Of a stretch of DNA of 64,000 bases, positions 38,401 through 50,247 are shown piece after piece; position 1 is the stretch's first letter; each line of letters starts with the position of its first letter. The stretch spans positions 6,763,176 through 6,827,175 of the forward strand of contig JAQFVV010012420.1 of the NCBI GenBank assembly GCA_028023455.1. The letters run 5' to 3'. The notes under the pieces are model-generated. The model saw only the letters and a list, made by a program, of their open reading frames with translations. It had not been told where the DNA came from and ran no database searches. A program made the translations under genes and the position numbers. This DNA is from Epiperipatus broadwayi. Its lineage: Eukaryota; Onychophora; Udeonychophora; Euonychophora; Peripatidae.

Positions 38401-39429
38401 ATAATTTCAGAGTACAAGTTACTAATCAAATATATTTTAAGGTTTATAATTCTGAAGGAGTTAATTACAGTGGGTGAGTGCTAACTAATTAAGAGATGTA
38501 TTTCATTGAATTAGAGACTTGGTGGATAATAATGGTATGATGAAGCTTTGATTATAAGAAAATAATATTTCAGAGTAATTGTTGTTAACATAAGTATGAG
38601 AATAAATCTTAGGAAAAGTACATTAAATTATTTAAGGGAACATAATGAGTATATAATGAGTGTTAATTTCCATGTCTTAGTATTATAGTTAAATTTTTAA
38701 TCAAGATTTGTAATAGTAAGCATGTTTTTATTAAATGGTTGGATCACAGTAAAATCCCTCTTGTGATTCAATTATTTAATTATCAATCTAATTGTTATAT
38801 TGGATTTTAGAATAGAATACTTATGATCCCTGAGATAGTCATAGGATAGCATCAATTATTTTAAGTAATGCAATTTTGTTTTTGTTCTTATTTTGAGATT
38901 CTTAAATCATGGAAGTGTGGTTTAAATCTTTATTTAAATGAAAAATTTTGTTAGTCATTGTTTGTTGTGGAGATTTTCCTAATGATTATAACAAGATGGT
39001 AGTAGGAGAATTTTCACAATAGCAATGCCATTGGGTAGTGCATTTTATATACTTTCTCAATGTTAAAACCACTCTCTTGTAATTGTCCCTAAAGTATATC
39101 TTATGTTTTAATATTTAGAAAGTTTCAAGCCCCATAAAGAGTCTTCTACATTATTGTTGTTATACTTGATGGTTTATTATTGATCTAGTATAGTAGGGGT
39201 ACAATAAAGAAGATATGATAAGGTAGAGAGGTATGCTCGAAGAAACGGAAGGGAAGGTTACTATATATATGTTAATTGCCTCTCTATATATAGCATTTTA
39301 CTTTAATCCTACTTTCTTATGGTTTCTTTGATAACTCTTGTGATGTTTTGTGAAGCTATAAAGCATTATTTGCAAAAGAACAACAATATTTTAAATGATA
39401 GCCATTTATTTTTATTTCCTTAGATTCGG
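35421..39429. other. Long AT-rich stretch, no gene recognised
   Basis: About 4 kb. A few stretches (36650-36740, 36960-37210, 38970-39080) are less AT-rich and could hide very old ORF1 or endonuclease fossils, but no motif series in one frame could be followed, so none is called. Confidence 0.45.
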
Positions 39430-41170
39430 CAGTTCAAGAAACAGAATATCAAAAAGGTCTATAATTTTTTTTTGGAAATATTGGATTCCAGCATCTTTAT
39501 CAATTTCATTTTTTTAATTTTATCATGCAAGCAAATAGCTATTGTTGTATTTTGATAAACAGTCTTCATAATTTGGCATTATATACAGTTTGTATAATCA
39601 TTATTTTGAATCTATAATCATAAATACAGAATCACAGCAGCAAATGCCTTTTTATAATTAACATATTTAAAAGATAATGACAAGTCACCTTATTGGACCA
39701 TTCCATAATTTTTCTTAATATCTGAATGCAATTCATTATGTTAAAACCATTTTTTACATTTACATTGCAATGATTTTAGCAAATAATTTTATGGAGAACT
39801 GAAAGAAAAACTATAACTTCCAAAAATTTGTCATATCTTCTTTTTCATTTTTCTTAAATATCATTATTACTATTGAATTCTACTAATCATTGTACATCTT
39901 TACTATTTAGACATTTGGTATATAATTTTTCCAACATTTTTATTTATTTATTTACTTTAATGTTTTAAGATAGCAATAATAATTCCACCATTTTCAGGAA
40001 TTTTTCTATTCTTCATATATTTAATTATCAGGCTGAACGACTTTTTTATTTAAATTTTTTAGAAACTTTAACTGTAAATGAATGTGTTACTATGCTTTAT
40101 TGTTCATTTATCATAGATTTTATTTGTAAAACTTTTCCTTACACTTTTTAATCTCTCTGCATTAAGTAACAGCATCATATTTTCTTTATAGATATGAAAC
40201 AATCTTTTTTCATTATAAAAATATAAATTATATATTTTAAATTTTTATTCTTTTCTCTAGCTTTTCTTTACAATTTCTAATTACATTTTCTGTATTAATA
40301 TTAACTTTTCTGTATAATTTTGCAAAATTTAATATTTTCATATGCTTCTTTTTTATGTTTTTTGGTGCTTTTTTAAATCTACCATCTGCTTAGTATAGTT
40401 ATACCATCAATTATCTTTTTACTAAATCCATTTACATCATCAAACTCTTTATATTTTAAAATGATTTGTAAATTTTATTTTATATTCGTTGAATATTCTT
40501 TAGATCAAAAGTGTCAATTGTTAACACTCTCTTTCTTAATAGCTTTTGTCAGTCTAGTTTTGTGTTATCATACAAACTGATTATCATTTTATAAAATACA
40601 GATTTTATGTTAATCAAAATATAATCCAATTCTGCTTCTATATTTATTTTGCTATGAATTTTTGGCTACGTAAAGAATTCAAAAAGATGTTTTGTTCAAC
40701 ATCTCTAAGTCTGTTTTGTTTATGACTTCATATCCAAATTTATGTAAAAATTTTATTTTTCATATGTTATTCTTTCCTAACAATAAAATATCCCATGACA
40801 GTTTTTAAATGATGTTTGGATTAATGAATGTTTAAATAAAGCTTTATATTTCTTCTTGAATGAAAAATTAACTTTAAATATTGAATCAGAATTAATTTTT
40901 TGTTAAGTTAAATAACTACTTTTGCCACTTGCTCTGAAGTATCTGTCAATCTCCACAATAATTGTATTTCTAGAAACTCCCTCTACTTGTGTTTTCATTA
41001 TTTGTGCCTTTATAATAAGGTATTTATTCATTTTTAAAAATCAATTGTCTCTTCACTTTTTCTTTATCTTCTTCAATAAATGTCCCAATTTAATATTAGG
41101 CAGTTATTTTAATCATGCAATCTTATTTGATTGAAAATGAACTTTAATAATTGATTACTAAATATTATGT
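39430..41170 (-). pseudogene. RTE-type LINE fossil, endonuclease to RT (copy C)
   Basis: Read right to left. AELDYILIN near 40630 matches the endonuclease motif seen at 23.25 kb. After a linker, 40060-39640 aligns at DNA level with the RT N-terminal part of copy A (plus-strand landmarks TCCACCATTTTCAGGAATTT, TTTAGACATTTGGTATATAA). LKTVYQNTTIAICLHDK near 39530 matches the 'IY.NAT..IRLH' segment. The frame is broken throughout. It keeps the normal endonuclease-to-RT order, unlike the rearranged 22-24 kb copies. Both ends are uncertain. Confidence 0.65.
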
Positions 41171-41246
41171 CATAGTCAATGGCAGTCTAGTTCCAAAGTC
41201 TTATTATTTTTAGCATCTATTGGCTTCGACCAACAACTACATTATT

Positions 41247-41424
41247 CATATATATTATTTATAATACTTCACTCATATACACTTTAATGCAATTAATTTT
41301 CTTAAAAACTTCTTTATTTTCTTACAGTTTCGACTGTCCAGCAGTCTTCTTCAGAGCTCCATCTTCCTTACAGTTGTTTTGCATTAAAGTGTATATGAGT
41401 GAAGTATTATAAATAATATATATG
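41247..41424. repeat. Perfect 46-bp inverted repeat enclosing a hammerhead-like core
   Basis: The arm 41247-41292 is the exact reverse complement of 41379-41424, with an 86-nt loop. The loop contains the motif at 41327-41354 on the minus strand. Two exact 46-bp arms in otherwise decayed DNA suggest a recent event or a functional stem. The segment may be the terminal structure of a Penelope-like or retrozyme-like element. Confidence 0.85.
41327..41354 (-). ncRNA. Hammerhead-ribozyme-like core
   Basis: Minus strand: CTGAAGA (core CUGANGA, 41354-41348), one A, stem II GACTG (41346-41342), loop CTGGA, CAGTC (41336-41332), then GAAAC (41331-41327). Stem II is a perfect 5 bp and both core boxes are intact. 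The architecture, including the single unpaired A before stem II, is the same as at 29528-29555 and in the decayed copy at 14708-14740. Pairing for stems I and III could not be settled by eye; the 46-bp inverted repeat outside may provide a closing helix. Confidence 0.5.
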
Positions 41425-42829
41425 ATTACATGAAGATATGCAAAAAAAGTGAAGGAGAAAAATAAGAGAATAACTACATTATTCACAATTTTACTTTATG
41501 CTTAGAATAAGAGCGTTTCGTGATTGTAAATATGAAGGATTACTGATCATTCTCATATAAATTTACACGGCCATTCTGACTTTAAAACACAATTAAAGAT
41601 ATTTAAATTAAGATGTTTCAGTTAACTGAAAAATAAGACTGGTGTTTCTTAATTGTAAATCGGAGTAATAAAATTTAGTAAATTCATTATGCTGACTGTT
41701 TACGAGCAGTCTAACAATGCCTTATTAACATATAAATAATCACACAATAATGTTAACTTTAATTTTCAACAAAATATATAATGGAGATGAGGAATTTGTC
41801 CTGATCGATTTCTTTATGTTCTGCAAAATGAATCAAAAAATCTCTTTTCAGGTCATAGCAAACTCCTTTCTGCAGCCCTATCAAACTTAGTTGGATAAAT
41901 AGATAAATTGCTTTGAAGAAAAGGCAAAATGTATCTATTCCCTTTAGTGTACTTTTTCATTAAAGTACACAATTGCAATATGTGTGAGTATATACATATA
42001 ATCGCTGTTGCTTTTTTTTTTTTTTACTCATATTTATTAAATTTACTTTTTTTAAAAAAAATAAATCTTTACTATAATTATTACTGAAAATTGTTTTTAT
42101 TGGTTTGGAAAAATTATTGGATTATGTCTGCTGACGTTAACGATAATAATAATATATTTAAAATAGTTTTGAATGATTTAATATTCATTAATCAATAGAA
42201 ATTTACATACTATGACCTAATTGATTATTTTGATTCTCTAAATGCAATTTTATCGTCTTTAATAAGCTTCTAAAATCAATTATACCGAATTCTAATACAA
42301 TGCTTACGGAAATAATTTTTTTTTAAATATTGATTTAGTCGAAAATGTTACTTTTGAAAATATAAAATTAGTTTACAATTTATATGAATATACTGATGTA
42401 AAATAGAAGTATTTGCTACTGTCAAAACGTCATATGTAAACTTCATATATAAAAATTATTTTAAAATTATTCTAATACGTTCTATCTAAATAATCCACTC
42501 ATACTCATTTCATAAACAGGAATATAGTAAAGCAATCTTTCATTAATTCACTGCAGGACAAAGGAACCTGTATAACAATTCTCACTAAAGAAACACCGAG
42601 ACAAAAAAGATTAGTCACCTGGCATGGACATTATGGAAATAATTTTAACAGTTTTTTATATGGAGAATTCATTTACGAACAAGTATTGAGTGATTAAGAA
42701 ATTAGCTACAGACCAACTACCAGAAAAAAAAACTATTTGGAACTGCAAAAAATTTAAAATAGCCCAGATTCAATTCTGAGATCAAAGCATTGCAGGAAGA
42801 TTTGCTACATTTTAATTCACAAAACCGCT
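41425..42829. other. AT-rich stretch without recognisable gene
   Basis: Nothing recognised apart from a 13-nt T-run near 42013. Confidence 0.45.
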
Positions 42830-43271
42830 ATAAAAGTTTTGGAGATATGGAATCATCCTGTCCCTTGTCAACGTTAATCTTTTTTAGTATTACAATGTAA
42901 TCTAATTAATGTTATTGCATTTTGATAAATATTCTTTAGAATAAAATAATATTAGGAATTGGTAACGTTTAATTGCTGGTGAAATACTTATACAAACCAA
43001 TGCCTTTTTATAAACTAAGCATTCAAAGACTAATGACAATTCCTATTCATGGTCCTTTTATAACTCCTTTCAATATTTTGATATAATCCATTATGCTGGA
43101 ATCTCTTTTAAATGCAATCTGTTCTTTTAGTTGGTTTGAATCCGAATTACACAATAGACCACTTATAATTATTCTAATAAATATTTTGTATTATGTTTCT
43201 TAATTATTAATATTACTATTTCATTTTCCCAATCATTTGATACATCTTTATTATTTAGATATTTGGTATAT

Positions 43272-43421
43272 TAGAAGGGATTTAAACAAAGACTTTCAAG
43301 CTTTCTTAAGCTGTCCACTCCATCTTATATAACCAATTCATATGACTACATACATTGAAAGTTTGTGTTCAAATCTCTAATTACATTTAAATTTCAGTAT
43401 ATACATTATACTTGAATTCAA
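43272..43421 (+). mobile_element. Truncated palindromic SINE-like insertion with 13-bp target duplication
   Basis: The sequence between two copies of ATATTTGGTATAT (43259-43271 and 43422-43434) is foreign to the RTE fossil it splits. It has a left inverted part (TAGAAGGGATTTAAACAAAG) and a right part ending ATACTTGAATTCAA, matching the arms of the 29.6-kb family. The left arm lacks its outer ~45 bp while the right end is complete, as in a 5'-truncated retroposon. The inverse of the left arm reads TCTTTGTTTAAATCCC, a B box-like word. Confidence 0.75.
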
Positions 43422-43856
43422 ATATTTGGTATATATTTTTGCTAATAATTTTCTATTTCTTCTTTTAAGATATCAGTAATAATTTCATGATTTCCTCAAG
43501 TTTTCTTTCCCCATAGATGTAATAGCATGTCTCTCTTTTTCATTTGAAATGCTTGGCAATACATAAGTTGATAATATTACAGTGGTTATTTTTTTTTGTT
43601 CTTTATTGCTATATTATTTTTTATAAAACTTTTCCACATATTCATTTGCCTCCTTTTTGTTTTATCATTTTTTTTATTGGAAAAAAATTTTTTTTTTCAC
43701 TACCTAAACATTATTTTATAATTTTAAAACTTTTATTCTCTTTTACGTCTTATTTTCCAATTATTTTATTTTAAAATTTCTAGTATAATTCTTTTGTTTA
43801 TTGGAATTTTCTATTCTTTATAAAGTTAATAGCATATTTTTGGTAAAGTTATTCTA

Positions 43857-44216
43857 GCAAGCATCACATGATCACATCTCCAATACTAGCACATAATTGT
43901 TTATAAACAAAGCAAAGCAAAACTCCATATAGCAGTGCCACCTGTGCTAAACAGAGCAATCAATGGATGCCAGAAGGCCCGTGCACAAAATCCCCATCCA
44001 ATGCCCACCCATCCAACATCCCCAGACCATTCTCCGGCAGGATGTTGAATGGGTGGGCATTGGATGGGGATTTTGTGCATGGGCCGGAGGCTGGTCTGGG
44101 GATGTTGGATGGGTGAGCATTGGATGGGGATTTTGTGCATGGGCCTTCTGGCATCCATTGATCCTCTGTTTAGCACAGGTGGCACTGCTATATGGAGTTT
44201 TGCTTTGCTTTGTTTA
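43857..44216. mobile_element. GC-richer palindromic insertion with 13-bp target duplication
   Basis: TAAAGTTATTCTA occurs at 43844-43856 and 44217-44229 and flanks about 360 bp. A 43-nt lead (GCAAGCATCACATGATCACA and on) precedes a strong palindrome: the left arm about 43900-44026 and the right arm about 44096-44216 are near-exact inverses. The middle (44027-44095) holds a third copy of the inner module (GGGTGGGCATTGGATGGGGA). G+C is far above the surroundings. The mirror-image open frames in it (43901-44185, 43960-44154, 43963-44256) arise from the symmetry and are not genes. Confidence 0.85.
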
Positions 44217-44500
44217 TAAAGTTATTCTACTTGCTTTATGTCCTTTCTCTTTTTAATAATAATGTTATCTCTTATTTCATTACAAAAAAATAAAATAAAA
44301 CAAAAACAAACTTTTATTCCATAACCAAAATATTTCATACACTTTTTAAGACTTGTATTTTTTCCATACATTTCTTGTCCATTGCATATTTCAAATTTTT
44401 AATTCTTTTAAATGAATCATTTAAAAAAATACTTTAATGTTTCTTTTTTTATTTTTCTTCCAGTTATACAATTTACTATTAAATTATTATTTTTTGTTTT

Positions 44501-46189
44501 CATTTCTGTGTACAAGTTTTTTAGAGTTAATGATAAGTTTGAACAATCATCCAAGTTTAAACATTTTTAAACGATTTGAAAATTATATCTTAAATTCTAG
44601 GAAAAATAGTTGAAAGTTAGACATCGACGTTTTCAATAGCATATGACCCAATGAATTTTCACATAAATATAAGACATTTTCAGAAATTACATTTACAAAA
44701 AAATTGTTTCAATAATTCAAAAAAACTTTATCTTTGATCAGCTTTAAAAAACCCACTCGTGACTAAATAAAATTTTTAATTTAAAAGAGTGGATAAAAAT
44801 TTATAATTGTATTTATTTATAAATTGAGTATGAGAATTTTATGATACAAACACAGTTTAAATTAAATTCCCTTTTTTTTCTTTTTCTTTTTTGTATATCA
44901 TGTACACTTGGCAATGTATATGAATTATATGTATTAATATAGCATTCAAATTTTAACTGATTTTTTAACAATTCCACTTTTTTATTCACGTGTGAAGTAT
45001 GAAAATTATATTCTATATATATTACAATAAATGTAGTAGACCTGTATTACACTTTCAGCAAAAACTCTGATAAATTATATCCTTCATTTTTTTGAGCCTA
45101 TCTATATTTCATTGAAGGCAATGGTGCTAAGAATTTCTGTATTTTGAATCTAGGTTACTAATCCAATAACAATGATAACAATTATTTAACTATTTATAAT
45201 TATAAAAATTTTAAATAAACGAAAAGAATTTCCTATAAAAAAGACAGGGTTAAATCCTATATAGAAAGAATAGATATGAAAAAAATGAATATACACTTTT
45301 TATTCTAAAGTCATTAATACTGATACCATTTTCAGAATAGTATTTATTATAAAAAAGCATCATTATAGAGAACAGGTATAAGGTTGAAACTAAAATATAC
45401 TAAAATAATTCAGAATTATGCCCTAGAAGTTTTCATTTTAATGAAGGAGTGTAGACTAGATATTTTAAATTACCATGATAAATGTCCTGTAGGTAAATTT
45501 GGGTATTGTTCATGTAATAACAAAATGAATATAAAGAATATATTGATTTTTTTTTATATATAAAGTACAAATTTTTTTTTTTATTAGTTTTTTAAAAAAA
45601 AAAAAGAAAGAAAAAAAAAGGAGGTTTTTTTAAAAAAAAGGAGGGGGGGGAAAAAGGGGAAAAAAGGAATATATATATATAATTTATTGGTGTAAGTTTA
45701 TAAGAAGTTTGAATATTGGAAATGCCAAAACACTCTAAGCAACATAGGTTATATATATGTGTGTATGTATGTAATTATAGAGAGAAACATTGAAAAAAAG
45801 GCAATATTCACTAGGATTGTTGCTTTCTGGATGATGAGTATTAGTGATTTTCCATCCATTTTACCTTCTAAGAATAGCTAGATACTCATTTGCCAATAAA
45901 TATTGAATCATTAATTTGGTTGGCTATAAACCAGAAGCTGAAAAGAAAATTCCAAGCTTATTGAAAATATTTTTGAGTTTAAGGGGCCTGGTTTCAATAA
46001 ATATCACAGAACATTTACCTGTTGAACTACAAGATGATCTCACACTCAGTTATGTTATGGTCTGAGATTGAACAAATTTTCTTTCAAGAGTTTATTTTGA
46101 CAATGGCAGATGCTAGTTTGTCAAAATATTGGTATATAATAGAAAATAACACATGGTTTTACCCAAAAAATCATTTATCTACATCATAC
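44501..46189. other. AT-rich stretch; weak repeat and a low-complexity block inside
   Basis: No gene. 45860-45965 weakly resembles 24545-24690. A short Cys-containing frame (about 45395-45560; C-P-V-G-K-F-G-Y-C-S-C) has no recognised family and is not called. Confidence 0.4.
45545..45685. repeat. Low-complexity A/G and T homopolymer block
   Basis: Successive runs of T, A and G (for example a 12-nt A-run, GAGGGGGGGG, AAAAAGGGG) followed by (TA)n. Such runs may be real simple sequence, but they are also a common place for read or assembly error. Confidence 0.8.
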
Positions 46190-46560
46190 AACCATGAAAA
46201 CATTAAATATATATATATTAGAAAGAACTTGAACTCAGACTTTCAAGTTCCTATAACTATGTACTCTATGATATACAACTGATACATGACTACATAGCAT
46301 GTGAAAAAAATAAATTGTCTCCAATAAACATTTTTTGATGAATCAGCACTCATCAATTGTTCCAGATCACCCACACACATATATAGTCATTGCTCAGTTT
46401 ATATTAAGATAGCATATCTTCAAACTTTATTGGATAAGCTTCAATTCTCTCCACCCTCCAACTATTCAGCCATCCATATCATTGAAAAATCCAAGCTCTT
46501 GTTGATGTCAATATTATTATCATACCTATGTTGACTTTACTCACTATAACCCCTCACATG
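46190..46560. mobile_element. Palindromic SINE-like element, half copy
   Basis: One arm of the 29.6-kb family (AACTTGAACTCAGACTTTCA, then AATCAGCACTCATCAATTG and CTCAGTTTATATTAAGATAG) is followed by the unique middle in inverse orientation relative to 29.9-30.1 kb (TCAGCCATCCATATCATTGA). The second arm is missing. The open frame at 46022-46282 runs into it by chance. Confidence 0.65.
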
Positions 46561-46626
46561 CAGGACTTTAATATGTCCATTTAACTACACAGAAAATAGA
46601 TGGATAGAATACAGGCTGAAAGTCTA

Positions 46627-46985
46627 ATATTCAAATATATTTTCTATATAGAACAATGTAATTAGAAAGGACTTGAACTCAGACTATCAAGCTTCCTATA
46701 GCTATGCATTCCATATTATACAGATGAATGATCTCCAGTATACATATTTCATGCTGAACCAATACTTATCAGTTGTGGTAGATGGTGATCTGGATCAACT
46801 GATGAGTGCTGGTTCAGCATGAAATATATACATTGGAGATCATTTATCTTTTTTACATGTATATGGTCATGTTTATCAATTGTATAACATGGAGGGCATA
46901 ACTGTAGAAAACTTAAAAATCTGAGTATAAGTCCTTCCTAATTACATTAATTTAGTATAAAAAATATACTTATATTTGAATATTA
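46627..46985. mobile_element. Palindromic SINE-like element, short form
   Basis: Two ~165-bp inverted arms meet at about 46800 with almost no middle. The left end is ATTCAAATATATTTTC and the right end inverse is ATTCAAATATAAGTATATTT. Inner landmarks are TTCATGCTGAACC (left) and GGTTCAGCATGAAAT (right). The left arm, read on the minus strand, has TCTGAGTTCAAGTCC, a good Pol III B box (GTTCAAGTC), with ATAGCTATAGGAAGC upstream at tRNA-like distance. It is the unique-middle-deleted version of the 650-bp form at 29.6 kb. Confidence 0.75.
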
Positions 46986-49900
46986 TCTATGTATGTAATA
47001 AGAAAAAAAATCAAAGGAATCCTTAAATAGCCACTGGTGAACAAGCAAATACCCAGTGTTCTATTCCAGAAAGGCAATGAAGATGAAAACAATGTCAGAA
47101 TAGTTGAGCCAACCAATTTTTTTTTGTTTTGTTTTACTCTATTATTATAAATATCTTAATATTTATTTACCAGCAATAAATGGATTAGTCGTAATTTGGC
47201 AATGGACTAGCTAGCTATCTAAAGAAAAAAAAGTTTGCCTGTATAAATAATAGGATGGAAGACAAATATAAAAACAACTATAAGAGACGGTACTTCAATA
47301 TATATTAAACATTTTCTATCAATTAACATGTGAATGAAGTTTTTTTTTTTTTGTAAATAATGGCTTCTACATTGTATTAGTTCTCAGTAAATGCCTTTTT
47401 CATTCAATATGAGTTACTGATTAATGTTAGTGTTTCCGGTTATTAAGCTATGCACATTATCTTGATGACGGAAAGTCTGGAATAAAATTAAGTGTGTGCT
47501 GATATAATAATATATAATCATTTACACAAGAAAATATCTCCATTTTATTCGCATGTATGTAGAAAAAGAGTTAAAAGTTTATTTAAATTTACATAAGAAT
47601 TTTTATAGTATAAATTATCATTTCTATTGCACAAGCAAATGTTAATTAACTTATTAAAAAAATAATATAGTAATTTTTGAAATTTGTTGTAAAATATTAC
47701 AAAGAAAGGAAAAAAGTAAACAAATATTTAAACAACGCTATGTACAAAATAGATTTTGTAAAAATGTTTGTATTCGACAACATAAAAAATGTAATTAAGG
47801 CAAAAAGTATTAATAGCAAACTTTTAAAGTAAATATGTTTAGCTTTTAATAAATATCACAGACAAGAAATTAATTCAATAAATTGTTAACATAAAATAAT
47901 TTGTTAAAAAATAAAAATATAAAATGCAATCTATAATTACGATTAACATAAATGTATTTTTTTTATTTGTCAGTCAACATTGAAAAACAAAATTCTCTGC
48001 TAATATGTTTTTATGTAGCATTTAATTAACTATAATTATAATTGTCTGTAAATTTCATCAATGTATTGAATTATTTTTATATTGATTAATAGAATATAAA
48101 GTGATTCAAATTTCAAAATGTTGAAATAAATGTTGAATAAATGATGCATTTATTCAACTGATGAAAATATATCAGATTCTTCTAAAACCTTTGATTGAAA
48201 GTTATTAAATACTTATGTTATATGTTGTATAAGGTGAATTAAAACATGTACATGGATATGTTTTAGTTCCTTATTATCAAAAATAAATTCACTGTTATAA
48301 TATGTATTATAGAAATGTAGCTTACTTTTTTTAAAAAAGAAACGTCTTTGTACACAAAAAAATATTTTTCACTGACGATATTTACAAATTATTGCTTTAA
48401 TTAACTACTTAAGCTAAAGAGAAATATATGAAATCAAATTAATTTACACCCCCCTTGATATTTTATGCAAAAGACAAAAACATCAAATCAAGTTCTCTCA
48501 CTATATATACATTCTTTTATACCCTTCAATCATCAAGTGAGATTTAGATTTAAAACAAATAAGTAGAACATAAAGTTATTATTTTAATTGAAGAAATTCA
48601 GCAATTTTAAATCTCTAGCATTTTTTGAAGAGATTTATGTATAATGTGAGAGGTCATAAATTTTGATATTATGGAATTTAAATAAGAATTTCTTTAAATT
48701 ACTTTGATATGTTAATCTGTTTACACTATAGGGTTTTTAAGTAGATTAGAACATTTATGAGTTGCAGCAAATACCTTATAATAATTCAGAAAAGATAAGA
48801 ATTACATTTAAATATTGTCAATACACTCTCAGTCTAAGTATAAATAAATTTTATAAAGTAGTAATAGCAAGAACAATAGTAATTATGAAAGGAAACTTGC
48901 AAAAGGCATAAAAAGTTAAAAAAATAATATTTTAAGTTAAATTAACTAGCATGGGGGAAGGGGGGACACTAAACAGTATTAAATATTTAATTGATGAATA
49001 AAAATTAAAAGAGAAAAATTTTAGGGTTTAACATTCCAGAAAATTACATAAATTTAATTATTTTTAGCATAGCAGATATTAGAGTAGAATATAAAAATAT
49101 AAATTTTTAAATAACAATTCTTAAGAAGAATAAAACAAATCTGAGGAACTAAAACAAAATTTTAAAATAAACAATTAAAGAATTTAGAAATATATCTGTA
49201 ATTAGAAATGACAATATGTTCAAACATATGAAATTGCATTTAAAAGAATCGGCTTTAAAAAGCAACAACTCAGAAACAAACAAAAAAAACTATTTTTATA
49301 AGAAATTGATACCACAAATTCGAAATTGGCAGATTCACTAAAAAGAAAAAAAATCTATCAGCATTAAACTATCCAAGAAATCAAAATCATCTTTAATGCT
49401 TTCAAAAATAAATAAATTTCCCCTAATTGTAAGTTTATTAGTATTAATTTTTATTTATACCAAAATTATTAGCATATTAATATTACTATTATACTTAACA
49501 CTACTATTATTAAATAATTACTCTTATCCAAATGAATGAATGTGGGATATTTTTTAACATACTATAAAGATACTAAATTATCATAATATATTTTACAAAA
49601 GCCAAATTTTCTGCATTTTCATTTATGCTAACATCTTGACATAAATACTTTAATGATTATTACTAATTATTTATTATGCTAGAAATTATCATATCATTTT
49701 CAGTCCAGATACATTTTAATTAAGAATTAATATGTCATCTATTATTAAACACACTATATAATATTATTAATTTACCAGTATTTCTCTTTTTACTATGTAT
49801 AATTTTTATTTATACTGATAAAATCTACTCACCTTATTAAGATATATTGGCTGAATTAAGAATTATAAATATATTTAAAGAGTTGCATATTTTAATTTTA

Positions 49901-50247
49901 CATACTATTCTCCTTTTTGATATGTTTTTGAATGTTTATCAGTAATTCTGGCATGTATGGATTGAATTCTGTAAAGTAAAGAAATAATGTGGTTTGATTT
50001 CATTTTTTTCTCTGCTCATGAGTATTTTGCTAAAAGTAGTTTAATTTGATTCTAAAAGTATTATTACTTCTAATGCTATATCTATTTATTATTGGCTCAG
50101 ACTAACTCAACTTTTTTTAAATATTTTAATTAATACTTAATATAATATGTTATTCTTGCTCAGTTAATTACACTAAAATAAAATTTCTTTTATATATCAG
50201 GTGTTGCTCTTTTATTTATGAGTTCTTATTCCATGAAAATCATATAT
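46986..50247. other. Long AT-rich stretch, no gene recognised
   Basis: About 3.3 kb with no coding similarity or strong repeat. Confidence 0.5.

Larger units (their letters stand above)
42830..44500 (-). pseudogene. RTE-type LINE fossil, interrupted by two insertions (copy D)
   Basis: Read right to left. A linker region (44500-44230, then 43850-43540) is followed by RT N-terminal sequence (plus-strand landmarks ATAGATGTAATAGCATGTCT, CATTTGATACATCTTTATTA). Near 42860 it reaches VDKGQDDSISPKLL, a damaged motif B that keeps DSISPKL. Many frame breaks. Two foreign pieces split it: 43272-43421 and 43857-44216, each flanked by a 13-bp duplication. The right end is uncertain. Confidence 0.6.

Noticed and set aside
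43901-44256. Overlapping 64-97-aa open frames on both strands, His/Pro/Trp-rich
   Set aside because: By-product of the GC-rich palindrome; the same sequence read in opposite directions.
45368-45560. Small frame with a Cys cluster (CPVGKFGYCSC)
   Set aside because: No start codon in good context, too short, no family recognised and next to low-complexity sequence.
46022-46282. 86-aa open frame
   Set aside because: Runs from unmarked AT-rich DNA into the palindromic SINE-like element, so a chance frame.
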